A stretch of DNA of 64,000 nucleotides from an uncultured Bacilli bacterium (lineage in GTDB: Bacteria; Bacillota_I; Bacilli_A; RF39; UBA660): the NCBI GenBank assembly GCA_934148995.1, contig CAKPDM010000001.1, forward strand, positions 62,001 through 126,000, given 5' to 3'. The translations under genes and the position numbers were made by a program. The notes under the pieces are model-generated. The model was not told the DNA's origin, searched no databases, and saw only the letters and a program-made list of their open reading frames with translations. This document shows, in pieces, positions 34,936 to 44,100 of this stretch; positions within the stretch are counted from its first letter, which is position 1; every line of letters starts with the position of its first letter.

Positions 34936-35673
34936 TTATAAAGTCTTACTCTTCTTTACATTTGACATTCTTTCTTTTATCTCTTTCATCTTCGCTTCAT
35001 TTGGTTCAAAATGTTGCCAGTCACAAGACCATTCATCACTCTGTAATGGCCATATTCCTCCACATTCATAACCAACACTATCAAATACTTTACAAATAGA
35101 ATCATTAAGAGTAATGATATGTTTATTCTCTTTGGCTTTTTCTTCTCTATCAATCAATAAACTCTTCTCATAATCAGTTAATAAATTATCATCAAATGTT
35201 CCATCACTATTTCTTGGTGTATATGGATTATCTAATGGATTAATATCAATAGCAAGTCCATAAGCATGATTTGATAAAGCAGTTTTATTAGGTATTTTTC
35301 TATAACAAAAACTACTACTATTATTACTAGCAACGCTATTTCTATCAGTAGTTACACCATCTTTATCCCAAAAATCATCTATTAAACGTATAGAATTGAT
35401 TTGATATTTTAATAAGAATAAATTAGAAAATACTTCTCGTACTTCATCAATTATTACTTTATTAACAATCATCTCACCTACTACTACATCACCATCATAA
35501 TTATAATGTAACATCTTAATATATGTTAAATCATCAAGAGATATGTCATCATTCTTTTGATAACTCTTTCCATTTATTCTTTGATAAACATCATCATTTT
35601 CCTTTATGTCTTTATTTTCAAAAATAAATTCTTTAGAATTAACTTTTTCCCCAATTTTTAAATTATCTAACAT
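34936..35673 (-). CDS. M15-family D-Ala-D-Ala carboxypeptidase-like protein
   Basis: A 245-residue protein with the peptidase M15 (VanY/CwlK-like) zinc motifs: SNHAYGLAIDINPLDNPY (His and Asp ligands) and CDWQHFE (second His). The block RNSVASNNSSSFCYRKI precedes them. Such enzymes trim peptidoglycan peptides. No signal peptide is visible, so it could act inside or be exported in another way. CTAGGAGGG precedes the ATG. It is the last gene of a run that includes dCMP deaminase and glycan genes. Confidence 0.85.
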   Translation of the reverse strand: MLDNLKIGEKVNSKEFIFENKDIKENDDVYQRINGKSYQKNDDISLDDLTYIKMLHYNYDGDVVVGEMIVNKVIIDEVREVFSNLFLLKYQINSIRLIDDFWDKDGVTTDRNSVASNNSSSFCYRKIPNKTALSNHAYGLAIDINPLDNPYTPRNSDGTFDDNLLTDYEKSLLIDREEKAKENKHIITLNDSICKVFDSVGYECGGIWPLQSDEWSCDWQHFEPNEAKMKEIKERMSNVKKSKTL

Positions 35674-35696
35674 ATTTCCCTCCTAGGTATTTTATG

Positions 35697-36188
35697 TTAA
35701 TTATTAAGATTAATTGTAATTTTATCGACATCTTTGTTAAATTCTCGATAACTTACTCCACAAGTGTCAAATAATCTCCTAGAAGCAATACAACCGTCTG
35801 TATCTTTATATTTATTATCTAAATATATTACTTCTTTTATTCCTGATTGAACTATCGCTTTAGCACACTCATTACAAGGAAATAATGAAGCATATAATTT
35901 AGAGCCTTCTAAATCTCTTTTATTCCCCCTAAAGTTTAATATAGCATTCAATTCAGCATGACAAACATACATATATTTAGTATCTATTGGTTTACCTTCT
36001 CTTTCCCAAGGAAAGTCTTCGTCATCAAAACCATTTGGTGCTCCATTATAACCAATTGATAATATTCTATTATCGCTACTTACAATACAAGCTCCTACTT
36101 GTGTTGAAGGATCTTTACTCCTTAATGATGATAGTTTAGCAATACTCATAAAATAAGTATCCCATGATATATAATTTTCTCTTTTCAT
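35697..36188 (-). CDS. dCMP deaminase (ComEB-like)
   Basis: A 163-residue zinc deaminase. YVCHAELNAILNF (His and catalytic Glu) and LFPCNECAKAIVQSGIKEVIY (two Cys ligands) are the cytidine/deoxycytidylate deaminase motifs; TQVGACIVSSDNRILSIGYNGAPNGFDD is typical of ComEB. It converts dCMP to dUMP for thymidylate supply. It lies three bases after the membrane glycan gene at 36192. Confidence 0.92.
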   Translation of the reverse strand: MKRENYISWDTYFMSIAKLSSLRSKDPSTQVGACIVSSDNRILSIGYNGAPNGFDDEDFPWEREGKPIDTKYMYVCHAELNAILNFRGNKRDLEGSKLYASLFPCNECAKAIVQSGIKEVIYLDNKYKDTDGCIASRRLFDTCGVSYREFNKDVDKITINLNN

Positions 36189-36191
36189 ATT

Positions 36192-37622
36192 TTATTCCTC
36201 CAATATTTTCTTATACAATTTTTTCTTTTTGTCTTTTAGTACAACTTTATAATTTTTATTATTTTTCATATAATTAGAAAAGTAATCTTTATGTTCTACT
36301 AAAATATAATCAAAATCATATTTAGCTAAAAACTTTTTATAATCAGTTGTTTTCTTTCCAATATTAAAAGCCTCAGCAAGTATATCTTCTTTCTTATTAT
36401 TAGACTTTAAAAATATTTCAGCCCTACCATCTAGGTATGGATGATAACCAGCATATTCAAAACATGAACCATTATCATAATCTGTATATATCTTTACATC
36501 CTTAGTAGCATTTTTATCTAAGTAATCAATATATTTTTGATCAACGTTAATTAATGTATAATCATGATTTGCTATTTCCACACCAGCATATAGCAGAGCA
36601 GCTACACCTACTATTACATACAACTTTAATGGAAAAGTATAAGTCTTTCCTTCTTTAAAATGTAAATACTTACTCCAAAATGGTAATACACAGGCACAAA
36701 AAATACTAACATTTCTAAAATTTCTAAAGGCCATATAACTTATTCCAAAAGTCAAAAAAAACTGTGAAATTGATATTTTATCTTTATTTTTTAACATTAA
36801 AAACATAGTAATTAGAAAAGTAATTAGAAAACTAACATTAGATATAAATAAAGGTTCTTTAAAAGTAAATCTTGACATTTCTACAATTTCTTCATCTATA
36901 ATTGAAACTCCATAAGATGTTAACGAATAAAACATATTTTTTATTCCATAAGGATTTATTAATCCTACCAAAAAGGAAATTATTAATACAATAATCAAAG
37001 TAAATAATCTTTTATCCTTCTTTTTATAGTATAAGTATGAAAATTCAACTAAGAATGGAAGAGAAAAGACGAAAAAGCATAACCACATCGAAGCATGAAA
37101 ATTAATTAGTAATAACGACACTACTGGTAGCAAATAAATCTTCTTACTAGATTCTTTTAAGAATAATTCTAAAAGATAAATCAATACTATAAATAGTAAT
37201 AAGCTATAAATGTAAGGTCGCGGTGTTAAAAAGAATATTTGTAAAAGGACATCTATTATACAAGTGGTTATTACTGAATTAAATATCTTTCCATCACTTA
37301 ACAAATTACATAACTTATATAAAAAATACATTATTAAAATATTAACAAAAACTATCAATAAAAATAAGCCAAAACCACCCAGCAATTTATAAACTGAATA
37401 AAATGATAAAGCTGAAAGCCACTGTTGCATAACAAATGATAAATTACTATGCATAGATAAAAAATCATACTTAGGAAAACCCCCTGATACTATCTTGCGA
37501 CCGTAAGCAAGTAAAAACCAAATATCTTTCTCCTTACAGGAATAAGAACCGATTATTGATAACAATGGAAGTAAAAAATATAAATAGCACAAGTATTTAC
37601 TTGGTCGATACTTCTTAAACAT
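36192..37622 (-). CDS. Polytopic GT-C-like membrane protein
   Basis: A 476-residue protein with about 11 hydrophobic segments. It begins with CKEKDIWFLLAYGRKIVSGGFPKYDFLSM, an exterior loop with Asp residues as found in GT-C mannosyl/arabinosyl transferase-like proteins, and ends with a small soluble part (YTDYDNGSCFEYAGYHPYLDGRAEIF). The substrate is unknown. The ATG overlaps the FAD enzyme stop (TAATG), so the two are translationally coupled and probably act in one surface-glycan path. Confidence 0.65.
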   Translation of the reverse strand: MFKKYRPSKYLCYLYFLLPLLSIIGSYSCKEKDIWFLLAYGRKIVSGGFPKYDFLSMHSNLSFVMQQWLSALSFYSVYKLLGGFGLFLLIVFVNILIMYFLYKLCNLLSDGKIFNSVITTCIIDVLLQIFFLTPRPYIYSLLLFIVLIYLLELFLKESSKKIYLLPVVSLLLINFHASMWLCFFVFSLPFLVEFSYLYYKKKDKRLFTLIIVLIISFLVGLINPYGIKNMFYSLTSYGVSIIDEEIVEMSRFTFKEPLFISNVSFLITFLITMFLMLKNKDKISISQFFLTFGISYMAFRNFRNVSIFCACVLPFWSKYLHFKEGKTYTFPLKLYVIVGVAALLYAGVEIANHDYTLINVDQKYIDYLDKNATKDVKIYTDYDNGSCFEYAGYHPYLDGRAEIFLKSNNKKEDILAEAFNIGKKTTDYKKFLAKYDFDYILVEHKDYFSNYMKNNKNYKVVLKDKKKKLYKKILEE

Positions 37623-39154
37623 TATTTTTCCTCCTGATATGATTTATCAATATTTATATTCCATAATTTATCTAGATTATGTTCATTATTTTTAATCATT
37701 CTACCACAAACTATACCACTATAAATTGAATGATCCATATTGTTATAAGAGTGTGTGCCATTTCTACCAATACAATATAGATTATCTATCTCATTTAAAT
37801 AGTTTCTTATTTTATCTATTTCTTTATAACTATCAAAATAAGCAGGATAAGCTTTCTTTACTCTGATAACTACGGAATCTAATAATTCTCCTTTGAAGAA
37901 TTTCATCTTACTAAGTTCATCTGTTGCCATTGCGACTATATCTTTATCTTTCATATTCCAAAAATCATCATTTTCATTACAGAAATACTCAAGTCCCATC
38001 CAAATAGTATTTACTGGATCTTTAACCATATATGGTGACCAGTTATTAAAGATTTGAATTCGTCCTAATTTTACATTTTTATCTTGAACATATATCCAGT
38101 TATCGCTTACACTTCCGTGAATAGTATTACTACCTTCTACTTTAAAAGATGGTACTAAAAGTCCTACTGTTAAAAAACCTCTATAAGGTAAATCACTTGC
38201 TAATTTGACTATTTTTCTTGGTACATCATTCATTCCTGAAATTAAATCTTTTAATGGCATAGAACTAACTAAAATATCACATTTACAAGTAATATACTTT
38301 TCATCTTTTAGATATACTACTGAAGTTAAATGATTGTTATTCTTTTTAATTCTTACTACTTTGGCATTTTTTACTATCTTTCCACCTAAATATTCAATTT
38401 TTTTAGCCAATGTCTCATATAATTCACCCGGTCCATACTTTGGATAGTAAAACGATTCTATCAAAGATGTTTCTTTATTTTTATTTTCTAGATGAAAAAT
38501 TCTTTTAAAATAATCAATAAATACTTTGCTAATCGATATTCCTTTTACTCTTTGACTACCCCAACTAGCATCTATTTCTTTAGGAGCTCTTCCCCAGACT
38601 TTTGTTGTATATCCTTCAAAAAAGATAGAATATAGTTTTTTTCCAAATCTATTGATATAAAAATTTTCTAGATTAAATTCATCTAATTTATGAACTGTTG
38701 ACTTTAAATAACTCATTCCACAAGCACAAGTAGTTGTAAAACCTAAATTGTTAATTGTTTTAAGATTAAAGTTAACGGGATAATCAAAAAATTTATGATT
38801 ATAATAAATTCTACTTACCCTGTTTCTAATTAACATAACACTATCTTCTACTTCTGGATTACTTCCTTTTACTGGAAAATTTTTATCTGTTTTCAATATC
38901 TTGTCATCAAAAGCAGGTTTATTTTGTAATGGTAATAACTCAAACCAAAGTTTCTTTACTTCTTCATTTTTAGTAAAGAAGCGATGTCCGCCAATATCAA
39001 TTCTATTATCTTTATAATTTACCGTTTTACTAATACCACCAACTTCTTTATCTTCTTCTAAAATAGTTACTTCTACATTTTTTACCGTTTTTAATATTTC
39101 ATAGGCGCAAGATAAACCAGCCGGTCCTGCACCAATGATTACTACTTTTTTCAT
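37622..39154 (-). CDS. FAD-dependent protoporphyrinogen oxidase/UDP-galactopyranose mutase-like protein
   Basis: A 510-residue flavoprotein. KKVVIIGAGPAGLSCAYEIL is the Rossmann FAD motif, VGGISKTVNYKDNRIDIGGHRFFTK the second binding block, and LYCIGRNGTHSYNNMDHSIYSG the C-terminal FAD motif. The layout matches the NAD(P)-binding amine-oxidase-like proteins often annotated with UDP-galactopyranose mutase and found in glycan gene clusters. The substrate is unknown. It starts a coupled pair with the GT-C-like protein and has a candidate promoter 40 bases upstream. Confidence 0.8.
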   Translation of the reverse strand: MKKVVIIGAGPAGLSCAYEILKTVKNVEVTILEEDKEVGGISKTVNYKDNRIDIGGHRFFTKNEEVKKLWFELLPLQNKPAFDDKILKTDKNFPVKGSNPEVEDSVMLIRNRVSRIYYNHKFFDYPVNFNLKTINNLGFTTTCACGMSYLKSTVHKLDEFNLENFYINRFGKKLYSIFFEGYTTKVWGRAPKEIDASWGSQRVKGISISKVFIDYFKRIFHLENKNKETSLIESFYYPKYGPGELYETLAKKIEYLGGKIVKNAKVVRIKKNNNHLTSVVYLKDEKYITCKCDILVSSMPLKDLISGMNDVPRKIVKLASDLPYRGFLTVGLLVPSFKVEGSNTIHGSVSDNWIYVQDKNVKLGRIQIFNNWSPYMVKDPVNTIWMGLEYFCNENDDFWNMKDKDIVAMATDELSKMKFFKGELLDSVVIRVKKAYPAYFDSYKEIDKIRNYLNEIDNLYCIGRNGTHSYNNMDHSIYSGIVCGRMIKNNEHNLDKLWNINIDKSYQEEK

Positions 39155-39193
39155 ATTCTTTCTCCCTGCACTTAATACTCTCTTCTTAACTCA

Positions 39194-39222
39194 ATTCTAT
39201 CAGAGGGAAGATAAAATGTCAC
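39194..39222 (-). promoter_or_regulatory. Candidate promoter of the FAD enzyme operon
   Basis: Minus strand GTGACA (39217-39222), 17 bases, TAGAAT (39194-39199). It follows directly on the SDR terminator. Confidence 0.6.
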
Positions 39223-39223
39223 T

Positions 39224-39250
39224 AAAAAGAGCTATCCAAATTAATAGCTC
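39224..39250 (-). terminator. Terminator of the SDR gene
   Basis: GAGCTAT/ATAGCTC stem with an eight-base loop and five T on the minus strand. Confidence 0.85.
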
Positions 39251-39268
39251 GTTAGTATTTAGTAATAA

Positions 39269-40048
39269 TTAGAAAGTATAGCCACCATCAACACCGATAT
39301 TTTGAGAAGTGATGTATCTTGCTTCATCAGTACAAAGGAATGCTGTCATATAAGCAATATCAATTGGTTCTTGTGGTTTACCGTTTGGTGTAGACCTATT
39401 AGAAGAGTTCCAAACGTTTTCTCTATTACTTTCCTCTTGCCCAGCCATTTGATCTAAAATATCTTCCCACATATTGGTTCTAATAATCCCCGGACAAATG
39501 CAGTTAACGTTGACATTATCTCTGGCAGCTTCTCTTCCTAAGCTAGCAGTTAAAGCTAATACTGCAGATTTTGTACAACTATAAACACTGAATCCAGCTG
39601 AACAAGCTTTGGCAGCTATTGATGACATATTTACTATTTTTCCATATTTGTTAGGTCGCATAATAGCTAAAGCTTCACGACAAGAATAGATTGTTCCTTT
39701 AATATTTATATCTATTGTTTTATCAATATTTTCTAAACTTTCTTTATCTAATTCTCCCGTTAAACATACGCCAGCAGAGTTAACAACAATATCTACTGTT
39801 CCCCATTCTGATACTATTTTTTCATACATTGCTGCTACTTCTTCATAATTAGTAACGTCTACTTGATATGCAATAGCATTTACACCATAATTTCTAATTT
39901 CTGTTGCTACTTGTTCTGCTCTTTCAGGTAATAAGTCTGCCACTAAAACATCAGCACCATTCTTAGCAAAGAGTAAGGCGCATTCTCTTCCAAGACCGCT
40001 TCCCCCTCCAGTAACAAGTGCTTTTTTTCCTTTAAAATTAAATTCCAT
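39269..40048 (-). CDS. Short-chain dehydrogenase/reductase (FabG-like)
   Basis: A 259-residue classical SDR: GKKALVTGGGSGLGRECAL (NAD(P) motif TGxxxGxG), NSAGVCL, the catalytic Ser in IVNMSSIAAKA, YSCTKSAV (YxxxK, with Ser/Cys between), and CPGIIRTNMW. It may act on 3-hydroxy acids, sugars or steroids; the name FabG would overstate it, since no fatty-acid genes are near. AGGGAGG precedes the ATG. It is a monocistronic unit closed by a terminator. Confidence 0.88.
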   Translation of the reverse strand: MEFNFKGKKALVTGGGSGLGRECALLFAKNGADVLVADLLPERAEQVATEIRNYGVNAIAYQVDVTNYEEVAAMYEKIVSEWGTVDIVVNSAGVCLTGELDKESLENIDKTIDINIKGTIYSCREALAIMRPNKYGKIVNMSSIAAKACSAGFSVYSCTKSAVLALTASLGREAARDNVNVNCICPGIIRTNMWEDILDQMAGQEESNRENVWNSSNRSTPNGKPQEPIDIAYMTAFLCTDEARYITSQNIGVDGGYTF

Positions 40049-40133
40049 ATCTTAACCTCCCTATTATTAATTTTAACATAATTTAGAAAAGTTACTAATT
40101 TTTTTTAATTTTCAGTGTAAATATTCGTCTAAT

Positions 40134-41174
40134 TTATCTTTGTGATAGTCCATATACTTTAACTCGTTCTTCTCTTCCTTTATTTATCTCATTACAAATT
40201 GACTTTGCTACAACATTTCTATTTTTTAAAAGATTGTATGAGGCTTCGCTAAGTATCATATCTTTATATATAAAATATATTTGTTTCAAATCAACAGTTT
40301 CAATATAACCTTTCTTAAAATTCATTGTCATTTCTAAAGCTGTTGGTAGTGTTTGGTTTACGTCAGATAACGATGGAACAATTATTGCTAGTTTATTTTT
40401 AGATGTCATTTCGGCTTTATACTTATGTAGGTGTCCATGTAAAGATATTATAGAGTCTGATCGTTTGTTGAATAAATTGTCTATATGATGAAATAAATCA
40501 ATTGTATCATTCTTAATATTAATTGATGTTCTTTGATAGCCACCAATTATAATATCTTGCCGATAATTTTTGGTTGCTTCTATTATTGATCTAGAATCAT
40601 CATAATAACCATATATATCATGGTTACCTGCTACAGCAAAAGTTAATATGTCTTTGTCAAATGGATAATCTTTCAGAAAATGTTTAATTTGCTTTTCTAC
40701 AGTATCATACTCACTTTTGCATCTTTTGAAAAGACAATCTATCATGTCTCCTACACAAAAAATGATATGAATATTATTTTTGGCACAGTAATTGAATGCA
40801 TTATCTACTAAATCAGGGCGCTCTAATTTATTACCATAATGTAAATCTGATATTATTAAAGTTTTGATACTAGTTTCATCGTGTAAAGAAAGCAAATTAT
40901 TTGTTAGTAGTTCTTTAGAATTAGTAACATTGCTTAATGATGAGTCTATTTTGTATGTTATCTGACCATTACTATAATAATTTTTACTAAAAATTAAACC
41001 ACTATTTTTCAAATGTAATAATTTGTTATATAACTGTTTATTAGAAATATTTAATTCTTTACTAATATCGTTACAAGTTCTACCTTCTTTTATCATTGTA
41101 TCACTCGCTTTAAGAATCATTATAAATTTTGTAAAGAAAAAAGACAAGAATAAACTTATCTTCCATTCCACCAT
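40134..41174 (-). CDS. Winged-helix / calcineurin-like phosphoesterase fusion
   Basis: Protein of up to 346 residues. An N-terminal winged helix (EGRTCNDISKELNISNKQLYNKLLHLKNSGLI) is followed by a metallophosphoesterase: LIISDLHYGNKLERP, IIFCVGDMIDC, VAGNHDIYGYYDD and ISLHGHLHKY (D-x-H, GD, GNHD, GHxH motifs). The start is uncertain: ATG 41174 overlaps the EnvC-like gene by 19 bases, but TTGTCT-N17-TATAAT on the minus strand around 41119-41147 could drive a start at 41096. DNA binding plus phosphoesterase activity suggests a nucleotide- or DNA-related regulator; unknown. Confidence 0.75.
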   Translation of the reverse strand: MVEWKISLFLSFFFTKFIMILKASDTMIKEGRTCNDISKELNISNKQLYNKLLHLKNSGLIFSKNYYSNGQITYKIDSSLSNVTNSKELLTNNLLSLHDETSIKTLIISDLHYGNKLERPDLVDNAFNYCAKNNIHIIFCVGDMIDCLFKRCKSEYDTVEKQIKHFLKDYPFDKDILTFAVAGNHDIYGYYDDSRSIIEATKNYRQDIIIGGYQRTSINIKNDTIDLFHHIDNLFNKRSDSIISLHGHLHKYKAEMTSKNKLAIIVPSLSDVNQTLPTALEMTMNFKKGYIETVDLKQIYFIYKDMILSEASYNLLKNRNVVAKSICNEINKGREERVKVYGLSQR

Positions 41175-42403
41175 GCTCTAAGTCCTGCTGGGAAACCTAT
41201 ATATTGTCTTGGATTGATTGTGCTTTTTTCATAAGCGGTATAGCTGGCACAACCACCACCAACATTCCAATCACAACTAGTAATTTCTAAGTGTAGATGA
41301 GCAGCTGTTGAACAACCAGAATTACCCATTCTACCAATCATAGTATTAGTAGTAACTTGCATACCAACACTTATATTTCCATAACTACCTAAATGAGCAT
41401 AAGTTGAGTAAATATATCTACCATTAACTAAATGTCTAATTTTAACTATCTTAGCATTACCATTACAACCATAGCGACACCAATTACCAGTAGTACAAGA
41501 ATCTGAATAGATTTTGAAAATTACCCCATCAGCGATTGGATAAACCGGAATTGATCTATCATTTGAATTAGATAAATCGATACCTAAATGTCCTCCATAA
41601 CCTCCCCAGTTTTGAGTTACATATCCACTAGTCATTGGTCTAAAGAAACCACTTACAGAAGGAGGAATAGGAATGCTTCCACCACTACCATTATTACTTC
41701 CACCTTGGGCTCTATCATGACGATATTGACAAGCGTAGATATCTTCATTTGTACCACAACCTAACTTCTTATAATAAGCTAGGTTAGCTTTGGCTGCTTT
41801 TAATTGTTCTTGAACTGATGGCATAGATTCTCTAATTGACTGCGTATCAGCATTTATTCTTTCTTTTTCACTTTCTAGTTTTGCTTTAATTGATTTAAAT
41901 TCTTCCTTTTTTGCAGCTAATTCTTTAGTTTTAGCTCGATTAGTTTTGATTAGTTCATCTAATTCATTCATTACTTTTTGATTATATTCTGTTAACTGTT
42001 CAACAACACTTAAGCGATAAACCATTTCTGTAATACTTTCTGCTCCAAAAACATATTCTAAATAAGCATTATTTCCATTACTTACTTGTAAATATTGAAA
42101 TAACTGTTTACTTTCTTCAGTCTTCTTTTCTATTTCATCATTTGATTTATCAATTTCTTCTTCTAATGACTTCATAGAAGTTTCTAAGTCACTTATTTGT
42201 TTCTCATAAGAAGCAATGTTTTTCTTTATTTCTGCTACTTCTTGGTCATTTTTAGCAATTTTGGCTTCTTTTTCTTCCAAACTTTTAGTAAAGTTATTTA
42301 CTTCATTTTCAAAGTCTTTTATCGTTTTAGCATTAACACTATAAGGTATTAAACTAGTCATCACTAACAGTAGGAAAAGACCTATCTTTTTCTTACTACT
42401 CAT
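41156..42403 (-). CDS. EnvC/PcsB-type M23 murein hydrolase activated by FtsEX
   Basis: A 415-residue exported protein. The signal peptide (1-25) ends in SVNA. A long coiled coil (about 28-215, Lys/Glu-rich heptads) is followed by a Ser/Gly linker and a LytM (M23) domain with YGGHLGIDLSNS, IRHLVNGRYIYSTYAHLG and TAAHLHLEITSCDW. His and Asp zinc ligands (HxxxD, HLH) are present, so it is likely an active endopeptidase, unlike E. coli EnvC. The coiled coil docks to FtsX and is released on ATP cycling by FtsE. It lies two bases after ftsX. Confidence 0.9.
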   Translation of the reverse strand: MSSKKKIGLFLLLVMTSLIPYSVNAKTIKDFENEVNNFTKSLEEKEAKIAKNDQEVAEIKKNIASYEKQISDLETSMKSLEEEIDKSNDEIEKKTEESKQLFQYLQVSNGNNAYLEYVFGAESITEMVYRLSVVEQLTEYNQKVMNELDELIKTNRAKTKELAAKKEEFKSIKAKLESEKERINADTQSIRESMPSVQEQLKAAKANLAYYKKLGCGTNEDIYACQYRHDRAQGGSNNGSGGSIPIPPSVSGFFRPMTSGYVTQNWGGYGGHLGIDLSNSNDRSIPVYPIADGVIFKIYSDSCTTGNWCRYGCNGNAKIVKIRHLVNGRYIYSTYAHLGSYGNISVGMQVTTNTMIGRMGNSGCSTAAHLHLEITSCDWNVGGGCASYTAYEKSTINPRQYIGFPAGLRAWWNGR

Positions 42404-42404
42404 A

Positions 42405-43304
42405 TTACACCTTTAAATACTTTCGAACGGCAGATGATGAACCTATCATACCTACTAAAATACCAATTATTAAGATTATTCCTGATACTATGTAAATAAA
42501 CGGCTCAGGTTCTACTAGTTTAATTATTTCTGTATAGACATAACCATTTAGATGATTATATAAAGCAACATAACCAAAGCATACAGCAAGAATTGGAAGG
42601 ATAGAACCAATACATCCTAAAATCATTCCTTCTACAATAAATGGTGTTTTAATAGCAATATTACTAGCACCTACTAATCGCATAATAGATATTTCTCTTT
42701 TTCTTGAAAAGATTGTTAATTTGATAGTGTTAACAATTAAAAAGACTGTTACTAGAATTAAAGCTATTACTACTCCATAAGCTCCTTTTTCAATAACACT
42801 GAACATACTAATCATTTTATCAACCCAAGCTTCACCATAATTAACAACACTTACTTGGTCTAGTTTTTTAATTTTTAATGCAGTATCTTTGATTTTCTCA
42901 ACGTCTTTAACTTTTACTTGAAAAGTATCTTTTAAAGGATTATCATCATCTTTCCAAGTAGACATTACTTCATTAAACACTTCATTTTCTTTACGCATTT
43001 CTTCTTTAACTGCATTTTTACTTTGATAAGTTAAACTTTCAACATTATTCATTTTTTCTAATTTTTGTTGAACATCTTTAACTTGGTCCTCAGTTGTATT
43101 ATTATTTAGAAATACTACTATCGTTAAGTCTTTTTCCATTTCTTTAGTAAAGTTTTCTACGTTAAATGTCAAGATAATAGCAACTGCTACAATTAATAGA
43201 GTTATTATTATACAAGATATTGATGCTAACGATAGAGAAAAGTTACGAAAAACTGATTTAAAAGCATCTCTGATACTTCTACCTAACATTCTGAAAAATC
43301 TCAT
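42405..43304 (-). CDS. ftsX: Cell-division ABC transporter permease FtsX
   Basis: A 299-residue protein with four membrane helices. The N-terminus RFFRMLGRSIRDAFKSVFRNFSLS is the FtsX amphipathic start; the outer domain (about 50-170) contains EKDLTIVVFLNNNTTEDQ and the C-terminus has ISIMRLVGASNIAIKTPFIVEGMILG. With FtsE it controls septal peptidoglycan cleavage through the neighbouring hydrolase. It overlaps ftsE by four bases. Confidence 0.96.
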   Translation of the reverse strand: MRFFRMLGRSIRDAFKSVFRNFSLSLASISCIIITLLIVAVAIILTFNVENFTKEMEKDLTIVVFLNNNTTEDQVKDVQQKLEKMNNVESLTYQSKNAVKEEMRKENEVFNEVMSTWKDDDNPLKDTFQVKVKDVEKIKDTALKIKKLDQVSVVNYGEAWVDKMISMFSVIEKGAYGVVIALILVTVFLIVNTIKLTIFSRKREISIMRLVGASNIAIKTPFIVEGMILGCIGSILPILAVCFGYVALYNHLNGYVYTEIIKLVEPEPFIYIVSGIILIIGILVGMIGSSSAVRKYLKV

Positions 43305-43990
43305 TCTTCATACTCTCCTTTCTCTACGTGTTTTAATAAATGTCCATCTTTTAGAACTATTACTTCTTTTTTCATCTTATTAACAATATCTTTATCATGG
43401 GTTGCCATAATAATGGTTGTTCCACAAGACTTGTTAATTTGTTCTAAAACTTGCATTATTTCCATACTCATATCAGGATCCAAGTTACCTGTCGGCTCAT
43501 CACATAGTAAAAGTTTAGGTTCGTTTACAATTGCTCTTGCTATTGCAACACGTTGTTGTTCTCCACCTGATAATTGGTCTGGATAATTATGTATTTTATG
43601 TTTTAAACCAACTAATTCTATTGCTTTTAGAGTTTTCTTTCTAATTTCGTCACGTCTAGCACCTAGAACTTCCATAGTAAAAGCGACATTTTCATAAACA
43701 GTAGATTTTGGTAATAAACGATAATCTTGAAATACTATTCCTAGTTTTCTTCTTAGTTTATATACTTTTTTGTTTCTAAGCTTTAAAACATTTAGTCCAC
43801 CAACAATTATTTCTCCCTTTGTTGGTTTCTCCTCACGATATAACATCTTTATAAATGTACTTTTACCGCTTCCACTACCTCCGATTACAAAGACAAATGA
43901 GCCTTTTTTTATGGAAAGAGATAAGTCATAAATTGCTGTTACACCATTTTTATATTGTTTGGTTACATTTTTAATTCTTATTAGTTCCAT
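43301..43990 (-). CDS. ftsE: Cell-division ABC ATPase FtsE
   Basis: A 229-residue ABC ATPase: FVIGGSGSGKSTFIKM (Walker A), VFQDYRLLPKSTVYENVAF (Q-loop), LSGGEQQRVAIARAIVNEPKLLLCDEPTGNLD (signature, Walker B) and MATHDKDIV. It is the partner of FtsX. ATG 43990 is chosen over ATG 44011 because AAGGTGGGATAAG lies directly before it. Confidence 0.96.
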   Translation of the reverse strand: MELIRIKNVTKQYKNGVTAIYDLSLSIKKGSFVFVIGGSGSGKSTFIKMLYREEKPTKGEIIVGGLNVLKLRNKKVYKLRRKLGIVFQDYRLLPKSTVYENVAFTMEVLGARRDEIRKKTLKAIELVGLKHKIHNYPDQLSGGEQQRVAIARAIVNEPKLLLCDEPTGNLDPDMSMEIMQVLEQINKSCGTTIIMATHDKDIVNKMKKEVIVLKDGHLLKHVEKGEYEE

Positions 43991-44064
43991 CTTATCCCAC
44001 CTTATATTCACTTAATATTTTAGCATAGTTCGACTTTTTTTGATAGTGATAAATAATTTCAAAA

Positions 44065-44100
44065 GAAAAAAAGTGTTAAAAATAGAAACTTTTACACTTT
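44065..44100 (-). terminator. Terminator after the YitT genes
   Basis: AAAGTGT/ACACTTT outer stem with a large A/T-rich loop and seven T on the minus strand; it overlaps the stop codon of the 202-aa gene. Confidence 0.75.
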
